A DNA stretch of 64,000 bases from contig NZ_CP155567.1 in NCBI RefSeq assembly GCF_039696035.1, positions 372,001 through 436,000 of the forward strand. The letters run 5' to 3'. Source of the stretch: Microbulbifer sp. SAOS-129_SWC (GTDB taxonomy: Bacteria > Pseudomonadota > Gammaproteobacteria > Pseudomonadales > Cellvibrionaceae). The position numbers were made by a program, and so were the translations under genes. Shown here one piece after another: positions 18,289 to 26,572 of the stretch. The notes beneath the pieces were generated by a model. It searched no databases. It worked only from the letters and a program-made list of their open reading frames with translations, and was not told where the DNA came from. The first letter of the stretch is position 1. Each line of letters opens with the position of its first letter.

Positions 18289-18855
18289 GTGACCCTGATG
18301 CGCTTCTTCCGCGGTTCCGCGGCTGCCGAAGACCGCTTTACCGCCCTGGTACGCCCGCACCTGCGTCTCATGTATCGCATGGCCTATCGCTGGAGCCAGG
18401 ACCGCAGCGAATCCGAGGACCTGGTGCAGGATGTGCTGACGCGGCTTTTCCCGCGGCTCGACGAGCTCGCCGCCGTGGACAAGTTGGGGCCCTGGTTGGT
18501 CAAGGTGCTTTACCGACGCTACGTGGATCTCTACCGCCGGCGTGCGCGTTCGCCCATTGATGAAAGCGTTGCCTGGAGCAGTGACGAATCCGCGTTTGGC
18601 GACCTGCTGCCGGATGAGCGCAACCGCTATCACCAGCTGGAATTGCAGCGGGCCCTGAACCGGGCCCTGGAAACCATCGACGACAGCTGGCGCGATGTGG
18701 TGTTACTGCACGATGTCGAAGGGTATACCGCGCTAGAGGTGGCGGAGATCCTGGATATCAATGTCGGCACCGTGAAGTCGCGCCTGCACCGGGCACGCAA
18801 AAAGCTCAGAGAGGCGCTGCAACTGGGAACCATTGAAAGCAGCCATGCGTGTTAA
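18289..18855 (+). CDS. ECF-family RNA polymerase sigma factor
   Basis: A 188-residue group IV sigma factor with only regions sigma2 and sigma4. Region 2 (LVRPHLRLMYRMAYRWSQDR, then SESEDLVQDVLTRLF) spans about 20-90 and recognises the -10. Region 4, about 125-182, ends in the helix-turn-helix YTALEVAEILDINVGTVKSRLHRARKKLRE, read here in parts. GTG 18289 is chosen because AAGGAG sits 7 bases upstream and the ATG at 18284 meets a stop after one codon. The next gene encodes a zinc-finger anti-sigma factor, so activity is probably held in check at the membrane and the pair may autoregulate. Confidence 0.93.
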   Translation: MTLMRFFRGSAAAEDRFTALVRPHLRLMYRMAYRWSQDRSESEDLVQDVLTRLFPRLDELAAVDKLGPWLVKVLYRRYVDLYRRRARSPIDESVAWSSDESAFGDLLPDERNRYHQLELQRALNRALETIDDSWRDVVLLHDVEGYTALEVAEILDINVGTVKSRLHRARKKLREALQLGTIESSHAC

Positions 18856-18874
18856 CGGGAGCGAGGAGGCAAAT

Positions 18875-19510
18875 ATGAACTGCACTGAATCGAAGCGGGA
18901 ACTGGAACTGATGCGCGAGTCGAACAGCGGCGCATTGCTGGTACACCTGCGCCGCTGTGCGGATTGCCGCGATTACGCCGAAACCCTGCGGATTTCGCGC
19001 CTGCTGCGGACGCTGCCGGCGCCGGAGCCGGATGCCGACTTCGAGCGCCGCGTACTGGCGGCGGCCCTGCCGCAGCGGGCGCAAGTCAGCCGGCGCACCT
19101 TGCGCGGCTGGCAGCTGGCGACGGCGGCGAGCCTGCTACTGGCAATTTTTCTCGCCCTGCCGCGCGGACCGCACGCCGTTCCGGCAGCGACGCTGGCAAC
19201 CTCGGTGGCGTTGCCGGTCAGTGTCTCGGTCGATACGCCGCGCGCGCTCCCGGGCGCACTGATCAGCGTGTCGATGCCGGAGGGTGTGCAGCTCGATGGC
19301 TACGGCGATACGCGCGAATTGCAATGGCACGCGGATCTTCGCGCCGGCTCAAACCGGCTTACCCTGCCGCTGCACTCGAGCGGCGCGGCCGCGGCGGGTG
19401 CGCAAATCCTGATTCAGGTGGAGCACAATGGTGCGCGCAGAGAGTTCCGGGTGCCGGTGCGTTTCGGTCGCGGCGCTGCGGCGCCGGCAGATTCGCCGCA
19501 AATGATTTGA
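18875..19510 (+). CDS. Membrane-anchored zinc-finger (HC2-type) anti-sigma factor
   Basis: Likely binds and inhibits the ECF sigma factor encoded just upstream. The N-terminal cytoplasmic part has the anti-sigma signature H-x3-C-x2-C (HLRRCADC, about 33-40 of 211 aa), with an upstream Cys (MNCTESK). A single transmembrane helix follows (LATAASLLLAIFLALP, about 87-103), then a ~105-residue periplasmic domain rich in beta strands (VSVDTPRALPGALISVSMPEG) that could sense the envelope signal. The strong GAGGAGG before ATG 18875 fixes the start and lies 20 bases beyond the sigma stop. The sensor domain is not one I recognise. Confidence 0.85.
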   Translation: MNCTESKRELELMRESNSGALLVHLRRCADCRDYAETLRISRLLRTLPAPEPDADFERRVLAAALPQRAQVSRRTLRGWQLATAASLLLAIFLALPRGPHAVPAATLATSVALPVSVSVDTPRALPGALISVSMPEGVQLDGYGDTRELQWHADLRAGSNRLTLPLHSSGAAAAGAQILIQVEHNGARREFRVPVRFGRGAAAPADSPQMI

Positions 19511-19545
19511 AACTTATTACCCAACCTAGATGTGAGGCTCAAAAA

Positions 19546-20166
19546 ATGAAAGCGTGCAACAAATGGCTGGCACTGGGGCTGCTGTGTGGCCCGCTGAGCT
19601 TGCCCGTACTGGCCGACGGCGGCGATGATCTGGACGTGACTGTGACCGTTGTCGATGCTGACGGCACTGCCGAGGATGCGGCCAATGTGATCGAGCTCCC
19701 GGAGGGTGTGAGCGAAGCGGCGAAAGAGGCCGCCGCGCCGGGCCTGGCGATCGCCAATGCGGCCCGCTCCCGCGAGATGGACAAGGAGGCCGAAGAGGCG
19801 AAGGCCGAGGAGGCGAAGACCAAAATCGACGCCAGCAAGATCAGTGAGGACGACGTAAAGGCGATTATCGCCGACGCGCGCTCCCACAGTGAGCAGGCCC
19901 GCGCCAATGCCGAGGCCGCGGTGGCCGCCGCGCGCGAAAATGCCGACGGGGCGCGCGAAGCGGCGGAAGAGGCGCTGAAGAATGCGCTCAGTGGCGCCGA
20001 CCTGCAGGGCTCGATGGCCGATGTGAAGGATATCCTCGACAACCTTCCGGACGATGTGAAGGCGAACCTGCCGGACGATCTGGAGTCGATTCTGGAAGAT
20101 GCGATGGACCATGCTCCGGAAGCGCCGGAGACGCCGGAAACACCGGAGGCGCCGACCGGCGATTGA
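19546..20166 (+). CDS. Secreted acidic Ala/Glu-rich helical protein of unknown function
   Basis: A 206-residue protein with a Sec signal peptide (WLALGLLCGPLSLPVLA, cleavage before DGGDD). The mature part is strongly acidic, with a long predicted coiled coil from about 75 to 150 dominated by Ala, Glu, Lys and Asp (EEAKAEEAKTKIDASK; ANAEAAVAAARENADGA). A segment repeating LPDDVKANLPDDLESI follows, then a Pro/Glu-rich tail of APETPETPEAP type. No domain is recognised. It lies 35 bp after the anti-sigma gene and before a terminator, so it is plausibly a target or partner of the sigma system in the periplasm. GAGG before the ATG is a weak ribosome site. Confidence 0.7.
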   Translation: MKACNKWLALGLLCGPLSLPVLADGGDDLDVTVTVVDADGTAEDAANVIELPEGVSEAAKEAAAPGLAIANAARSREMDKEAEEAKAEEAKTKIDASKISEDDVKAIIADARSHSEQARANAEAAVAAARENADGAREAAEEALKNALSGADLQGSMADVKDILDNLPDDVKANLPDDLESILEDAMDHAPEAPETPETPEAPTGD

Positions 20167-20201
20167 GGGTTTTGTAAGTGTGACTTGTCCGCTTGTTGGA
20201 T

Positions 20202-20230
20202 GGCTGGGCGCTGCGGCGCCCGGCCTTTTT
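20202..20230 (+). terminator. Rho-independent terminator or attenuator
   Basis: A 10-pair stem (20202-20211 with 20216-20225, one G.T pair), loop TGCG and then T5 (20226-20230). It sits only 20 bp before the next start codon, leaving no room for a separate promoter after it, so the downstream TPR-barrel gene may depend on read-through. Confidence 0.8.
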
Positions 20231-20249
20231 CCGTTGGGAAATTGGGGTA

Positions 20250-21575
20250 ATGGATGTGAAGATCGGGATTATCTGCAGCGCACTGCTCTTGGCCGCGGCG
20301 ACGGCCTCGCCCGCAGTGCTGGCCGGGGATTCTTTTGCGCTCGGCACGCGGGCCTTTAAGCAGGGCGACTACACAGGCGCGCTGGCACAGTTCGAGCGCG
20401 AGCAACGCGCCGGCAACGAAAGCGCCAACCTGAAATACAACCTCGGCGTCACGCTGTACAAGCTGCAGCGCTACGCCGCCGCCGCGGAGTATTTCCGCCA
20501 GTTGCGCGCGGACCCGCAGTGGCACGACCTGGCCGAATTCCAGCTGGGGCTGGTGGCGGAAAAGCGCGGGCGCCCGGAGCGCGCCGCCGCGCACTACCGC
20601 GCCCTCTCCGGCAGTTCATCCGCGCGCTTGCGCCAGCTGGGCGCCGCGCGCCTGGCCGCGCTGGCGCCGGCCGCGCCCCAACCTCCGGTGGTGCCCGAGC
20701 CCTCGCCGTGGCTGGGGGTGGCCAGTCTGGCGCTGGGCAATGACAACAACGCCTACGCCCTGCAGAACGACCTGCTGCAGGACTCGTCGGTAGGGCAAGA
20801 CAGCTTCTCCGAACTGTTTGTGTGGGGGCAGTACCAGCTGCAGGGCGATGCGGTGGATGGCTGGCGCCTGCACGGCTTCGGCTACGGCCGCCGCTATACC
20901 GACCTGAGCGACCTGGATCTCGACAGCTACCGGCTGGGGCTGTCGCGGGACCTGCAATGGGATGGCTGGCAGGTGGAGCTGGGAGGCGCCGGCGAGCTGG
21001 TGTCCCTCGGTGGACAGCGGGTCAGCAGCGAAATCGGCGGTGTCGGCCGCCTGCGCCGCGATATCGGCGATGCCGAGCTGACCCTTGCCTACCTGCCCAG
21101 TCACTTCAGTGGCAGTGGCAGCTATGACTACCTCGATGGCTGGCGCCACCGTTTCGATGCGAAATGGGAGCAGCCGCTGGGCCTGTTCAAGCTCGATGCC
21201 CTCTACCGCCTGGAGCTCAACGATCGCGCAGATCTGGAGAGCGGCACCAGTGGCCGCTACAGCTACTCACCCACGCGGCAGACGCTGGGGGTGGCGCTGG
21301 AGTGGCCGCTGCTGGGGGGCTGGTCGCTGACCGCCGGCGCCGATTATCGCCACAGTCGCTATGCTGGCATCAACAGCCTGATCGACAGCGACGGCGTGCA
21401 GAAGCAGCATCAGCGGCAGGCGCAGCGCTGGCGCGGCTGGCTGCAGGCGGAGTTGCGGTTACTGCCGCGGCTGGCCCTGGCGGGCAAGCTGACCTGGACC
21501 GACAATGCCGAGAACTTCGATATCTACACCTACGACAAGGGCGAGGCGAGCCTCAGCGCCCGGTATTCCTTCTAG
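20250..21575 (+). CDS. TPR-containing outer-membrane beta-barrel protein
   Basis: A 441-residue protein with a signal peptide (ICSALLLAAATASPAVLA). A periplasmic TPR-like region follows (about 25-135): FKQGDYTGALAQFEREQ, LGVTLYKLQRYAAAAEYF and LVAEKRGRPERAAAHY are three consecutive helix pairs. From about 150 onward aromatic-alternating strands (WLGVASLALGNDNNAY; WRLHGFGYGRRYTDL) suggest an outer-membrane beta-barrel ending in the C-terminal Phe of LSARYSF, the typical Bam-recognised terminus. ATG 20250 is chosen because the earlier in-frame start would run through the terminator hairpin. It is the last gene of the ECF sigma cassette. Function is unknown; an envelope scaffold or export channel is possible. 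Confidence 0.75.
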   Translation: MDVKIGIICSALLLAAATASPAVLAGDSFALGTRAFKQGDYTGALAQFEREQRAGNESANLKYNLGVTLYKLQRYAAAAEYFRQLRADPQWHDLAEFQLGLVAEKRGRPERAAAHYRALSGSSSARLRQLGAARLAALAPAAPQPPVVPEPSPWLGVASLALGNDNNAYALQNDLLQDSSVGQDSFSELFVWGQYQLQGDAVDGWRLHGFGYGRRYTDLSDLDLDSYRLGLSRDLQWDGWQVELGGAGELVSLGGQRVSSEIGGVGRLRRDIGDAELTLAYLPSHFSGSGSYDYLDGWRHRFDAKWEQPLGLFKLDALYRLELNDRADLESGTSGRYSYSPTRQTLGVALEWPLLGGWSLTAGADYRHSRYAGINSLIDSDGVQKQHQRQAQRWRGWLQAELRLLPRLALAGKLTWTDNAENFDIYTYDKGEASLSARYSF

Positions 21576-21599
21576 GTTTTCCCGCCACCACTGGTTATC

Positions 21600-21628
21600 T
21601 TGCAACCAGTCGGGCAAATCCCTACAAT
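21600..21628 (+). promoter_or_regulatory. Sigma70 promoter of the rpsF operon
   Basis: TTGCAA (21600-21605), a 17-bp spacer and TACAAT (21623-21628), followed by a GC-rich discriminator typical of ribosomal protein promoters. Confidence 0.75.
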
Positions 21629-21634
21629 ACGCCG

Positions 21635-21758
21635 CCCGCAATGTGCCCCCGATCAGGGGGCAGGTTGTTCTCCTTGCCTCACTAGGAGGTGCCCCGCAGC
21701 GCCAAGCGCATGGCTCGGCACATACCCGGGAGGCTGTTTTAACCCGTAAGGAGCGAAA
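21635..21758 (+). promoter_or_regulatory. rpsF 5' leader, candidate S6:S18 autoregulatory RNA
   Basis: About 120 nt of untranslated leader contain a perfect hairpin TGCCCCC-gatca-GGGGGCA (21644-21662) and a further GC-rich potential structure before AAGGAG at the start codon. S6-S18 feedback on rpsF leaders is known in many bacteria; its use here is inferred and I could not confirm the conserved CCG bulge. Confidence 0.4.
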
Positions 21759-22217
21759 ATGCGTCATTACGAAATTATTTTCCTGGTCCACCCGGACCAG
21801 AGCGAGCAGGTGCCCGGCATGGTGGAGCGCTACAGCGCGTCCATCAAAGACAGCGGTGGTCAGGTTCACCGCCTGGAAGACTGGGGCCGTCGCCGTCTGG
21901 CCTACCCGATCAACAAGATCCACAAAGCCCACTACGTGCTGATGAACGTCGAGTGCACCGAAGAGGCGCTGGCGGAGCTGACTACCAACTTCCGCTACAA
22001 CGACGCGGTCATCCGCAACCTGGTTATCCGCGAAGACGAGGCGATCTCCGAAGAGAGCCCGATCATGAAGGCGGAAAAAGAGAGCCGTGAGCGCAAGGCC
22101 GCCCGCGCAGAGCGCAGCGAGCGCCGCGAGCGTGCGGACAAGGAAGACAACAAGTCTTCCTCCGCTGACGAGTCCACGGAAGCCAAGTCTTCCGACAACG
22201 CCGAAAGCGAAGAGTAA
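21759..22217 (+). CDS. rpsF: 30S ribosomal protein S6
   Basis: Small-subunit protein that binds 16S rRNA as a heterodimer with S18. The opening [18 protein letters not shown] and the core [21 protein letters not shown] are characteristic. The 152 residues include a long charged tail (about 98-152) that moves from KERE/RRE-type basic to acidic and ends ESEE; such Glu-ending tails can be substrates of RimK-type glutamate ligases in relatives. A strong AAGGAG precedes the ATG. rpsR follows after 12 bp, forming the conserved rpsF-rpsR-rplI operon. Confidence 0.98.
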   Translation: MRHYEIIFLVHPDQSEQVPGMVERYSASIKDSGGQVHRLEDWGRRRLAYPINKIHKAHYVLMNVECTEEALAELTTNFRYNDAVIRNLVIREDEAISEESPIMKAEKESRERKAARAERSERRERADKEDNKSSSADESTEAKSSDNAESEE

Positions 22218-22229
22218 GGGGATTATCAG

Positions 22230-22460
22230 ATGGCACGTTTTTTCCGTCGTCGTAAGTTCTGCCGTTTCACCGCCGAAGGCGTCAAGCGTATCGACTACAA
22301 AGATCTCGATACCCTGAAGGCCTACATTTCCGAAACTGGCAAGATTGTTCCGAGCCGTATCACCGGTACCAAAGCCAGGTATCAGCGTCAGCTGGCCACT
22401 GCGGTCAAGCGCGCGCGCTACCTGGCCCTGCTGCCGTACACGGACAGCCACGAAGCCTAA
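22230..22460 (+). CDS. rpsR: 30S ribosomal protein S18
   Basis: Partner of S6 on the 30S platform. The 76 residues match the family: [17 protein letters not shown] at the start, [18 protein letters not shown] and [18 protein letters not shown] at the RNA-binding core. The single Cys in RKFC is shared with other S18 proteins. It is translated from the rpsF transcript. Confidence 0.98.
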   Translation: MARFFRRRKFCRFTAEGVKRIDYKDLDTLKAYISETGKIVPSRITGTKARYQRQLATAVKRARYLALLPYTDSHEA

Positions 22461-22500
22461 GCCCGTTGCTTAGACGTTGTAAGAGAGAAGCTATCTAGTC

Positions 22501-23328
22501 GTGCGCGCCGTGGCTGAATTCATTATGCGCGGACGCGTGCGCGCAGTGCTCATCACGCTGGTGGGCATTCCGCTGATCAGCCCGGCGGCGTTGGCTCTGG
22601 TGAGCCTGCGCCGCGGCAGCGGCGATGGCCTGATGGTGCTGGCCTGGGCGTTGCTGCCTGTGGTGGTGATGGGATTCACCGGCCATATGTCGCCGTTGAT
22701 GATCGGCCTCACCGCCAGCCCGCTGGTGGCGGTGTGCGCCGGAGCGCTGGTGCTGCGCAGCAGCCGCTCCTGGTCTGCGGCGCTACTGGCACTGGCGGCC
22801 GCCGGCGCTGGCGGCATACTGCTGACCGATCACTTCAGCGGCGGTCTGTTACAGACCCTGCTGGAGGCGGCCGAGCAGGCCGGCGGCCAGGTGGAACAGA
22901 TGCAGCAGGTGTTTTCCAGCGAGCCGCTGGCCACCGGTTACCTGACCTGGTTCTCGGTGATGTACGCCGGGCTGGCGCTGGCGCTGGCGCGCCACTGGCA
23001 GGCGCTGCTGTACAACCCTGGCGGTTTTCGCGAGGAGTTCCACCAGCTGCGTATGCCGTTGCCGTTGGCCGGCGTGGGGATGCTGGTGTGGGTGTACTGC
23101 CTGGTCAACCCGGACTATGTGTTCTGGGGTGGGGTGGTCGCCTTCCCGCTGGTGGTGGCCGGTATTGCCCTGGTGCACTGGCTGGTGGCCAGCCGCAACT
23201 GGGGGCGCGGCCCGCTGGTGGCCATGTACGTGGCCCTGGTGATCGCGACACTGCCGCTGGCCGGCTTCCTGTGCGGCCTGGCGCTGATAGATAGCTGGAT
23301 AGATATTCGCAGGCGCGCTGCCAAGTAG
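22501..23328 (+). CDS. DUF2232-like integral membrane protein (YybS-type)
   Basis: A 275-residue inner-membrane protein with about seven to eight hydrophobic helices ([51 protein letters not shown]) and a short basic C-terminus. A gene for such a membrane protein commonly sits between rpsR and rplI in pseudomonad-like gammaproteobacteria, and the position supports the call more than any motif does. It begins with GTG; an alternative ATG lies at 22525. Its molecular role is not established; conserved linkage to the ribosomal operon suggests a housekeeping envelope function. Confidence 0.75.
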   Translation: MRAVAEFIMRGRVRAVLITLVGIPLISPAALALVSLRRGSGDGLMVLAWALLPVVVMGFTGHMSPLMIGLTASPLVAVCAGALVLRSSRSWSAALLALAAAGAGGILLTDHFSGGLLQTLLEAAEQAGGQVEQMQQVFSSEPLATGYLTWFSVMYAGLALALARHWQALLYNPGGFREEFHQLRMPLPLAGVGMLVWVYCLVNPDYVFWGGVVAFPLVVAGIALVHWLVASRNWGRGPLVAMYVALVIATLPLAGFLCGLALIDSWIDIRRRAAK

Positions 23329-23365
23329 GCGCGACCTGCACAAAACTGAAATTGAGGAAACCGAG

Positions 23366-23812
23366 ATGGAAGTTATTCTGCTCGACAAAGTAGGCAAACT
23401 GGGCAACGTGGGTGACCGCGTTGAAGTCAAAGCCGGTTTTGGCCGCAACTTCCTGCTGCCGACAGGCAAAGCCGTCGCAGCCACCGAAGCCAATATCGCC
23501 GAGTTCGAAGCCAAGCGCGCCGAACTGGAAGCCGCCGCTGCCGCCAAGGTGAGCACCGCTGAAGAGCGCGCCACCAAGCTGGCCGACGTAACCGTTACCA
23601 TCGCTGCCAATGCCGGCGACGAAGGTAAACTGTTCGGCTCCATCGGCACCCGCGACATCGCTGAAGCCATTGCTGCTGCCGGCGTTGAAGTGAGCAAGGC
23701 CGAAGTGAAGCTGCCCGAAGGCGCGCTGCGCGAAGTCGGCGAGTACGACGTAGACGTACAGCTGCACGCCGACGTGATCACCACTGTCAAGGTAGTGATC
23801 GAGGCCGAATAA
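23366..23812 (+). CDS. rplI: 50S ribosomal protein L9
   Basis: Elongated large-subunit protein at the base of the L1 stalk. The N-terminal RNA-binding domain shows [21 protein letters not shown] and [16 protein letters not shown] in overlapping parts; a long connecting helix rich in Ala and Glu follows, then the C-terminal domain ([16 protein letters not shown]). The 148 residues match E. coli L9 (149). GAGGAAACCGAG precedes the ATG. A small GGCCGA-ataa-TCGGCC hairpin overlaps the stop codon (23803-23818). Confidence 0.98.
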   Translation: MEVILLDKVGKLGNVGDRVEVKAGFGRNFLLPTGKAVAATEANIAEFEAKRAELEAAAAAKVSTAEERATKLADVTVTIAANAGDEGKLFGSIGTRDIAEAIAAAGVEVSKAEVKLPEGALREVGEYDVDVQLHADVITTVKVVIEAE

Positions 23813-23834
23813 TCGGCCCTGGCCTGCAAGCCCT

Positions 23835-23909
23835 GTGGGGGCGGCCGTTGGTCGCGATCGCAACCAGAGCCTCTGGAATGTGTGATCGCAGTCAGTGACC
23901 GCTCCTACC
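23835..23909. repeat. REP-like inverted pair upstream of dnaB
   Basis: The motif at 23835-23860 (GTGGGGGCGGCCGTTGGTCG...) recurs in inverted, diverged form at 23884-23909, where the minus strand reads GGTAGGAGCGGTCACTGACT and continues to GCGATC. A small palindrome CCAGAG-c-CTCTGG lies between them. This layout is that of Pseudomonas-type REP/BIME elements. Confidence 0.6.
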
Positions 23910-23928
23910 GCGACGCAAGTCGCGCTAC

Positions 23929-23981
23929 AATCGGGCGCTGGATTCCCCCTCCTGCTGGGAGGGGAGATCCAGCGCCCGATT
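23929..23981. other. Long hairpin in the rplI-dnaB gap
   Basis: A perfect 15-bp arm (23929-23943, AATCGGGCGCTGGAT) pairs with 23967-23981, and an inner 7-bp CCCCTCC/GGAGGGG stem continues to loop TGCTG. It ends 24 bp before the dnaB start and has only a short T-run, so it may be a terminator for the ribosomal operon, a mobile palindrome or a translation control element. Confidence 0.7.
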
Positions 23982-24005
23982 CGTTTCTGTAGCCCGTAAC
24001 TGTTT

Positions 24006-25448
24006 ATGACCGACGAATACGCTGTTCCCGAAGAAGCGCTGCCCTCCGAAGAGCACTCGCCGCTGCCGCACTCGGTAGAGGCGGAGCAGTCGGTGCTCGG
24101 CGGTCTGATGCTGGATCCGGGTCGCATCGACGCCGTTGCCGAGCAGCTCGGCGATGTGGACTTCTTCGTCGCCAGCCACCGCCAGATCTTTGCGGTGATG
24201 CGTGCGCTGACCGATGCCGAGCAGCCGCTGGACATCGTCACCCTCGCCGAAGCCCTGGCCAGCCGCGAACTGCTGGCGGAAGTGGGCGGCCCCGCCTACC
24301 TGGCCGAACTGGCCGAGAACACCCCGTCCGCCGCGAACATCGTCGCCTACGCCAAGATCGTGCGCGAGCGCTCGATGCTGCGCCAGCTGATCGCCGCCGC
24401 CGGCGAGATCAGCCGCACCAGCTTCAATCCCGGCGGCCTCGCCTCCGCCGACCTGCTGCAGATGGCCGAGCGCCGCGTAGCCGAGATCGCCGAGGGGCGC
24501 GCGAAGGACGGTGGCTTCGTGGGCGTCGACTCGCTGCTGAAGCAGACCGTCGAGCGCATCGACGAGCTGTTCAAGAGCGAGGGCGACATCACCGGCATCA
24601 GCACCGGTCTCGACGAACTCGACCAGCGCACCTCCGGCTGGCAGCCGGGTGAACTGGTGATCCTCGCCGCGCGCCCGTCCATGGGCAAGACCGCGCTGGC
24701 ACTGAACTTTATCGAAAGCGCCATGCTGAGCCAGGAGCGCCCGACGCTGGTGTTCAGTATGGAGATGCCGTCGGACAGCCTGGTGATGCGGATGCTGTCG
24801 TCGATCGGCCGCATCGACCAGGGCCGTATCCGCAACGGCAAGCTGCAGGAGGAGGACTGGCCCAAGCTGTCCAGCGCCGTGCAGAAAATGAAGGGCAAGG
24901 CGCTGTATATCGACGACACCCCGGCGCTGTCGCCCAGCGAGGTGCGTGCGCGGGTCAAGCGCACGGTGCGCGACCACATCAACAAGCTGATGCGCGACGA
25001 CGCCAGGCTGCCGCGCGAAGAGGCCGAGGCGCGCAGCATGCCGGCCGTGATCATGGTGGACTACCTGCAGCTGATGCAGGTCAAGGGCAGCACCGAGGGC
25101 CGCACCCAGGAGATTTCCGAGATCTCGCGCTCCTTGAAAGCGCTGGCCAAGGAATATGAATGCCCGGTAATCGCGCTGTCGCAGCTGAACCGCGGCGTGG
25201 AGCAACGCCCCAACAAGCGGCCGATGAACTCGGACCTGCGGGAATCCGGCGCCATCGAGCAGGACGCCGACGTGATCCTGTTCATCTACCGCGACGAGTA
25301 CTACAACGAGGACAGCCCGGACAAGGGCATGGCCGAGCTGATTATCGGCAAACAGCGAAACGGTGAGATCGGCACCTGCCGCGCCGCCTTCGTCGGCAAG
25401 TACACCCGCTTCGACAACCTGGCGCCGGAGTACTTCCAGGGCGACTGA
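24006..25448 (+). CDS. dnaB: Replicative DNA helicase DnaB
   Basis: Hexameric 5'-3' helicase that unwinds the chromosome at the replication fork and recruits primase. The N-terminal helical domain starts at LPHSVEAEQSVLGGLMLDPG; the RecA-like motor domain contains the Walker A ARPSMGKTALALNF, Walker B VDYLQLMQV and the sensor/arginine-finger stretch LSQLNRGVEQRPNKRP followed by DLRESGAIEQDADV. The 480 residues are slightly longer than E. coli (471), and no intein is present. It follows rplI, as commonly seen in gammaproteobacteria. Confidence 0.98.
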   Translation: MTDEYAVPEEALPSEEHSPLPHSVEAEQSVLGGLMLDPGRIDAVAEQLGDVDFFVASHRQIFAVMRALTDAEQPLDIVTLAEALASRELLAEVGGPAYLAELAENTPSAANIVAYAKIVRERSMLRQLIAAAGEISRTSFNPGGLASADLLQMAERRVAEIAEGRAKDGGFVGVDSLLKQTVERIDELFKSEGDITGISTGLDELDQRTSGWQPGELVILAARPSMGKTALALNFIESAMLSQERPTLVFSMEMPSDSLVMRMLSSIGRIDQGRIRNGKLQEEDWPKLSSAVQKMKGKALYIDDTPALSPSEVRARVKRTVRDHINKLMRDDARLPREEAEARSMPAVIMVDYLQLMQVKGSTEGRTQEISEISRSLKALAKEYECPVIALSQLNRGVEQRPNKRPMNSDLRESGAIEQDADVILFIYRDEYYNEDSPDKGMAELIIGKQRNGEIGTCRAAFVGKYTRFDNLAPEYFQGD

Positions 25449-25474
25449 TAATCCGGAGTCGGTGGAGGGTCCTG

Positions 25475-26572
25475 TTGCTATCCAATAAGTCCATCCGCGC
25501 CCTGGCGATCGAGCGCCAGCAGCTCCACACTCCCTGGCCCGGCGACCTGGCCGGCCTGATCCGCCATCTGGGCGCCCTGCAACTGGATGCCATCCAGCGC
25601 ATTGCCCGCGCCCACCACCACCAGCTCTACAACCGCCTGCCGCGCTACCGCGAAAAGCACCTGCAGGACGCGGAGTGCCGGCGCGAGATCTTCGAGTACT
25701 GGTCCCATGCCGCCGCCTATCTGCCGATGGACCACTACCGCTACGCCCGCGTGCGCATGGAGCGCATCCGTGAGGGCCAGAAACACTGGTTCGAGAAGAA
25801 CGCGAAACTGTGCCGCTACGTGCTCGACCGGGTGCGTGCCGAGGGCGCGCTGAAGGCCAGTGACTTTGTCCGGGCCAAAGGCGGCTGGTGGGAGTGGTCG
25901 GACGAGAAGAAGGCGCTGGAGCAGCTGTTCCACGAGGGCGAACTGATGGTCAGCCACCGCGAGGGATTCCAGAAAGTATTCGACCTGCCGGAGCGACTGT
26001 TGCCGGCTGGTATCCAGACCGCAACTGCCAGCGACTCCGAGTACGGCGCGCACCTGGTGCGGACCTTCCTCGGTTGCCATGGCGTCGGCCGCCGCGAGGA
26101 GATCGCCTACCTGCGTCGCGGGGATAAAGTGCTGGTCGACAGCGCGGTGGAAAGGATGCTCAAAAGTGGTGAACTACTGGCCGACGGGGCGGAGCTGCTA
26201 CTGGCGGAGGACGCCGCACGGGAGCCGCCGCGAGCACCGCGACGGGTGCAGCTGCTGTCGCCGTTCGACCCGCTGGTGCTACAGCGCAAACGGCTGAAAA
26301 GGCTGTTCGAGTTCGACTACCAGCTGGAGTGCTACCTGCCCGCGCACAAGCGGCGCTACGGCTATTTCTGCCTGCCGATCCTGTACGGCGAGCGGTTTGT
26401 CGGCGTTGTCGACCTGAAAGCGGAACGGGCGGCGGGGCAGCTGCGGATCGCAGCGCTGCACTGGCAGGACAGGCCCGGCGCGGCGCTGCAGGCCAGTTTC
26501 CGCCGGGCTGTGGATCAATTCGCCCGCTTTCACGGGCTGGCCGGGCCTGATTACAGCTGCACCACGACGTAG
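25475..26572 (+). CDS. Winged-helix DNA glycosylase of the YcaQ/AlkX family
   Basis: HTH_42 superfamily protein related to E. coli YcaQ, a glycosylase that opens inter-strand DNA crosslinks; repair of bulky or crosslink adducts is the expected role. The 365 residues contain the family catalytic Q-x-D region (LGALQLDAIQRIARAHHHQL), the EYWSHAAAYLPM motif, the WWEWSDEKKALEQLF winged helix and the C-terminal LLSPFDPLVLQRKRLKRLF and GRFVG-like ERFVGVVDLKAER stretches. TTG 25475 is supported by GGAGG six bases upstream. The 3' end overlaps the convergent DUF6515 gene by 22 bp. It may be co-transcribed with dnaB (26-bp gap). Confidence 0.88.
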   Translation: MLSNKSIRALAIERQQLHTPWPGDLAGLIRHLGALQLDAIQRIARAHHHQLYNRLPRYREKHLQDAECRREIFEYWSHAAAYLPMDHYRYARVRMERIREGQKHWFEKNAKLCRYVLDRVRAEGALKASDFVRAKGGWWEWSDEKKALEQLFHEGELMVSHREGFQKVFDLPERLLPAGIQTATASDSEYGAHLVRTFLGCHGVGRREEIAYLRRGDKVLVDSAVERMLKSGELLADGAELLLAEDAAREPPRAPRRVQLLSPFDPLVLQRKRLKRLFEFDYQLECYLPAHKRRYGYFCLPILYGERFVGVVDLKAERAAGQLRIAALHWQDRPGAALQASFRRAVDQFARFHGLAGPDYSCTTT

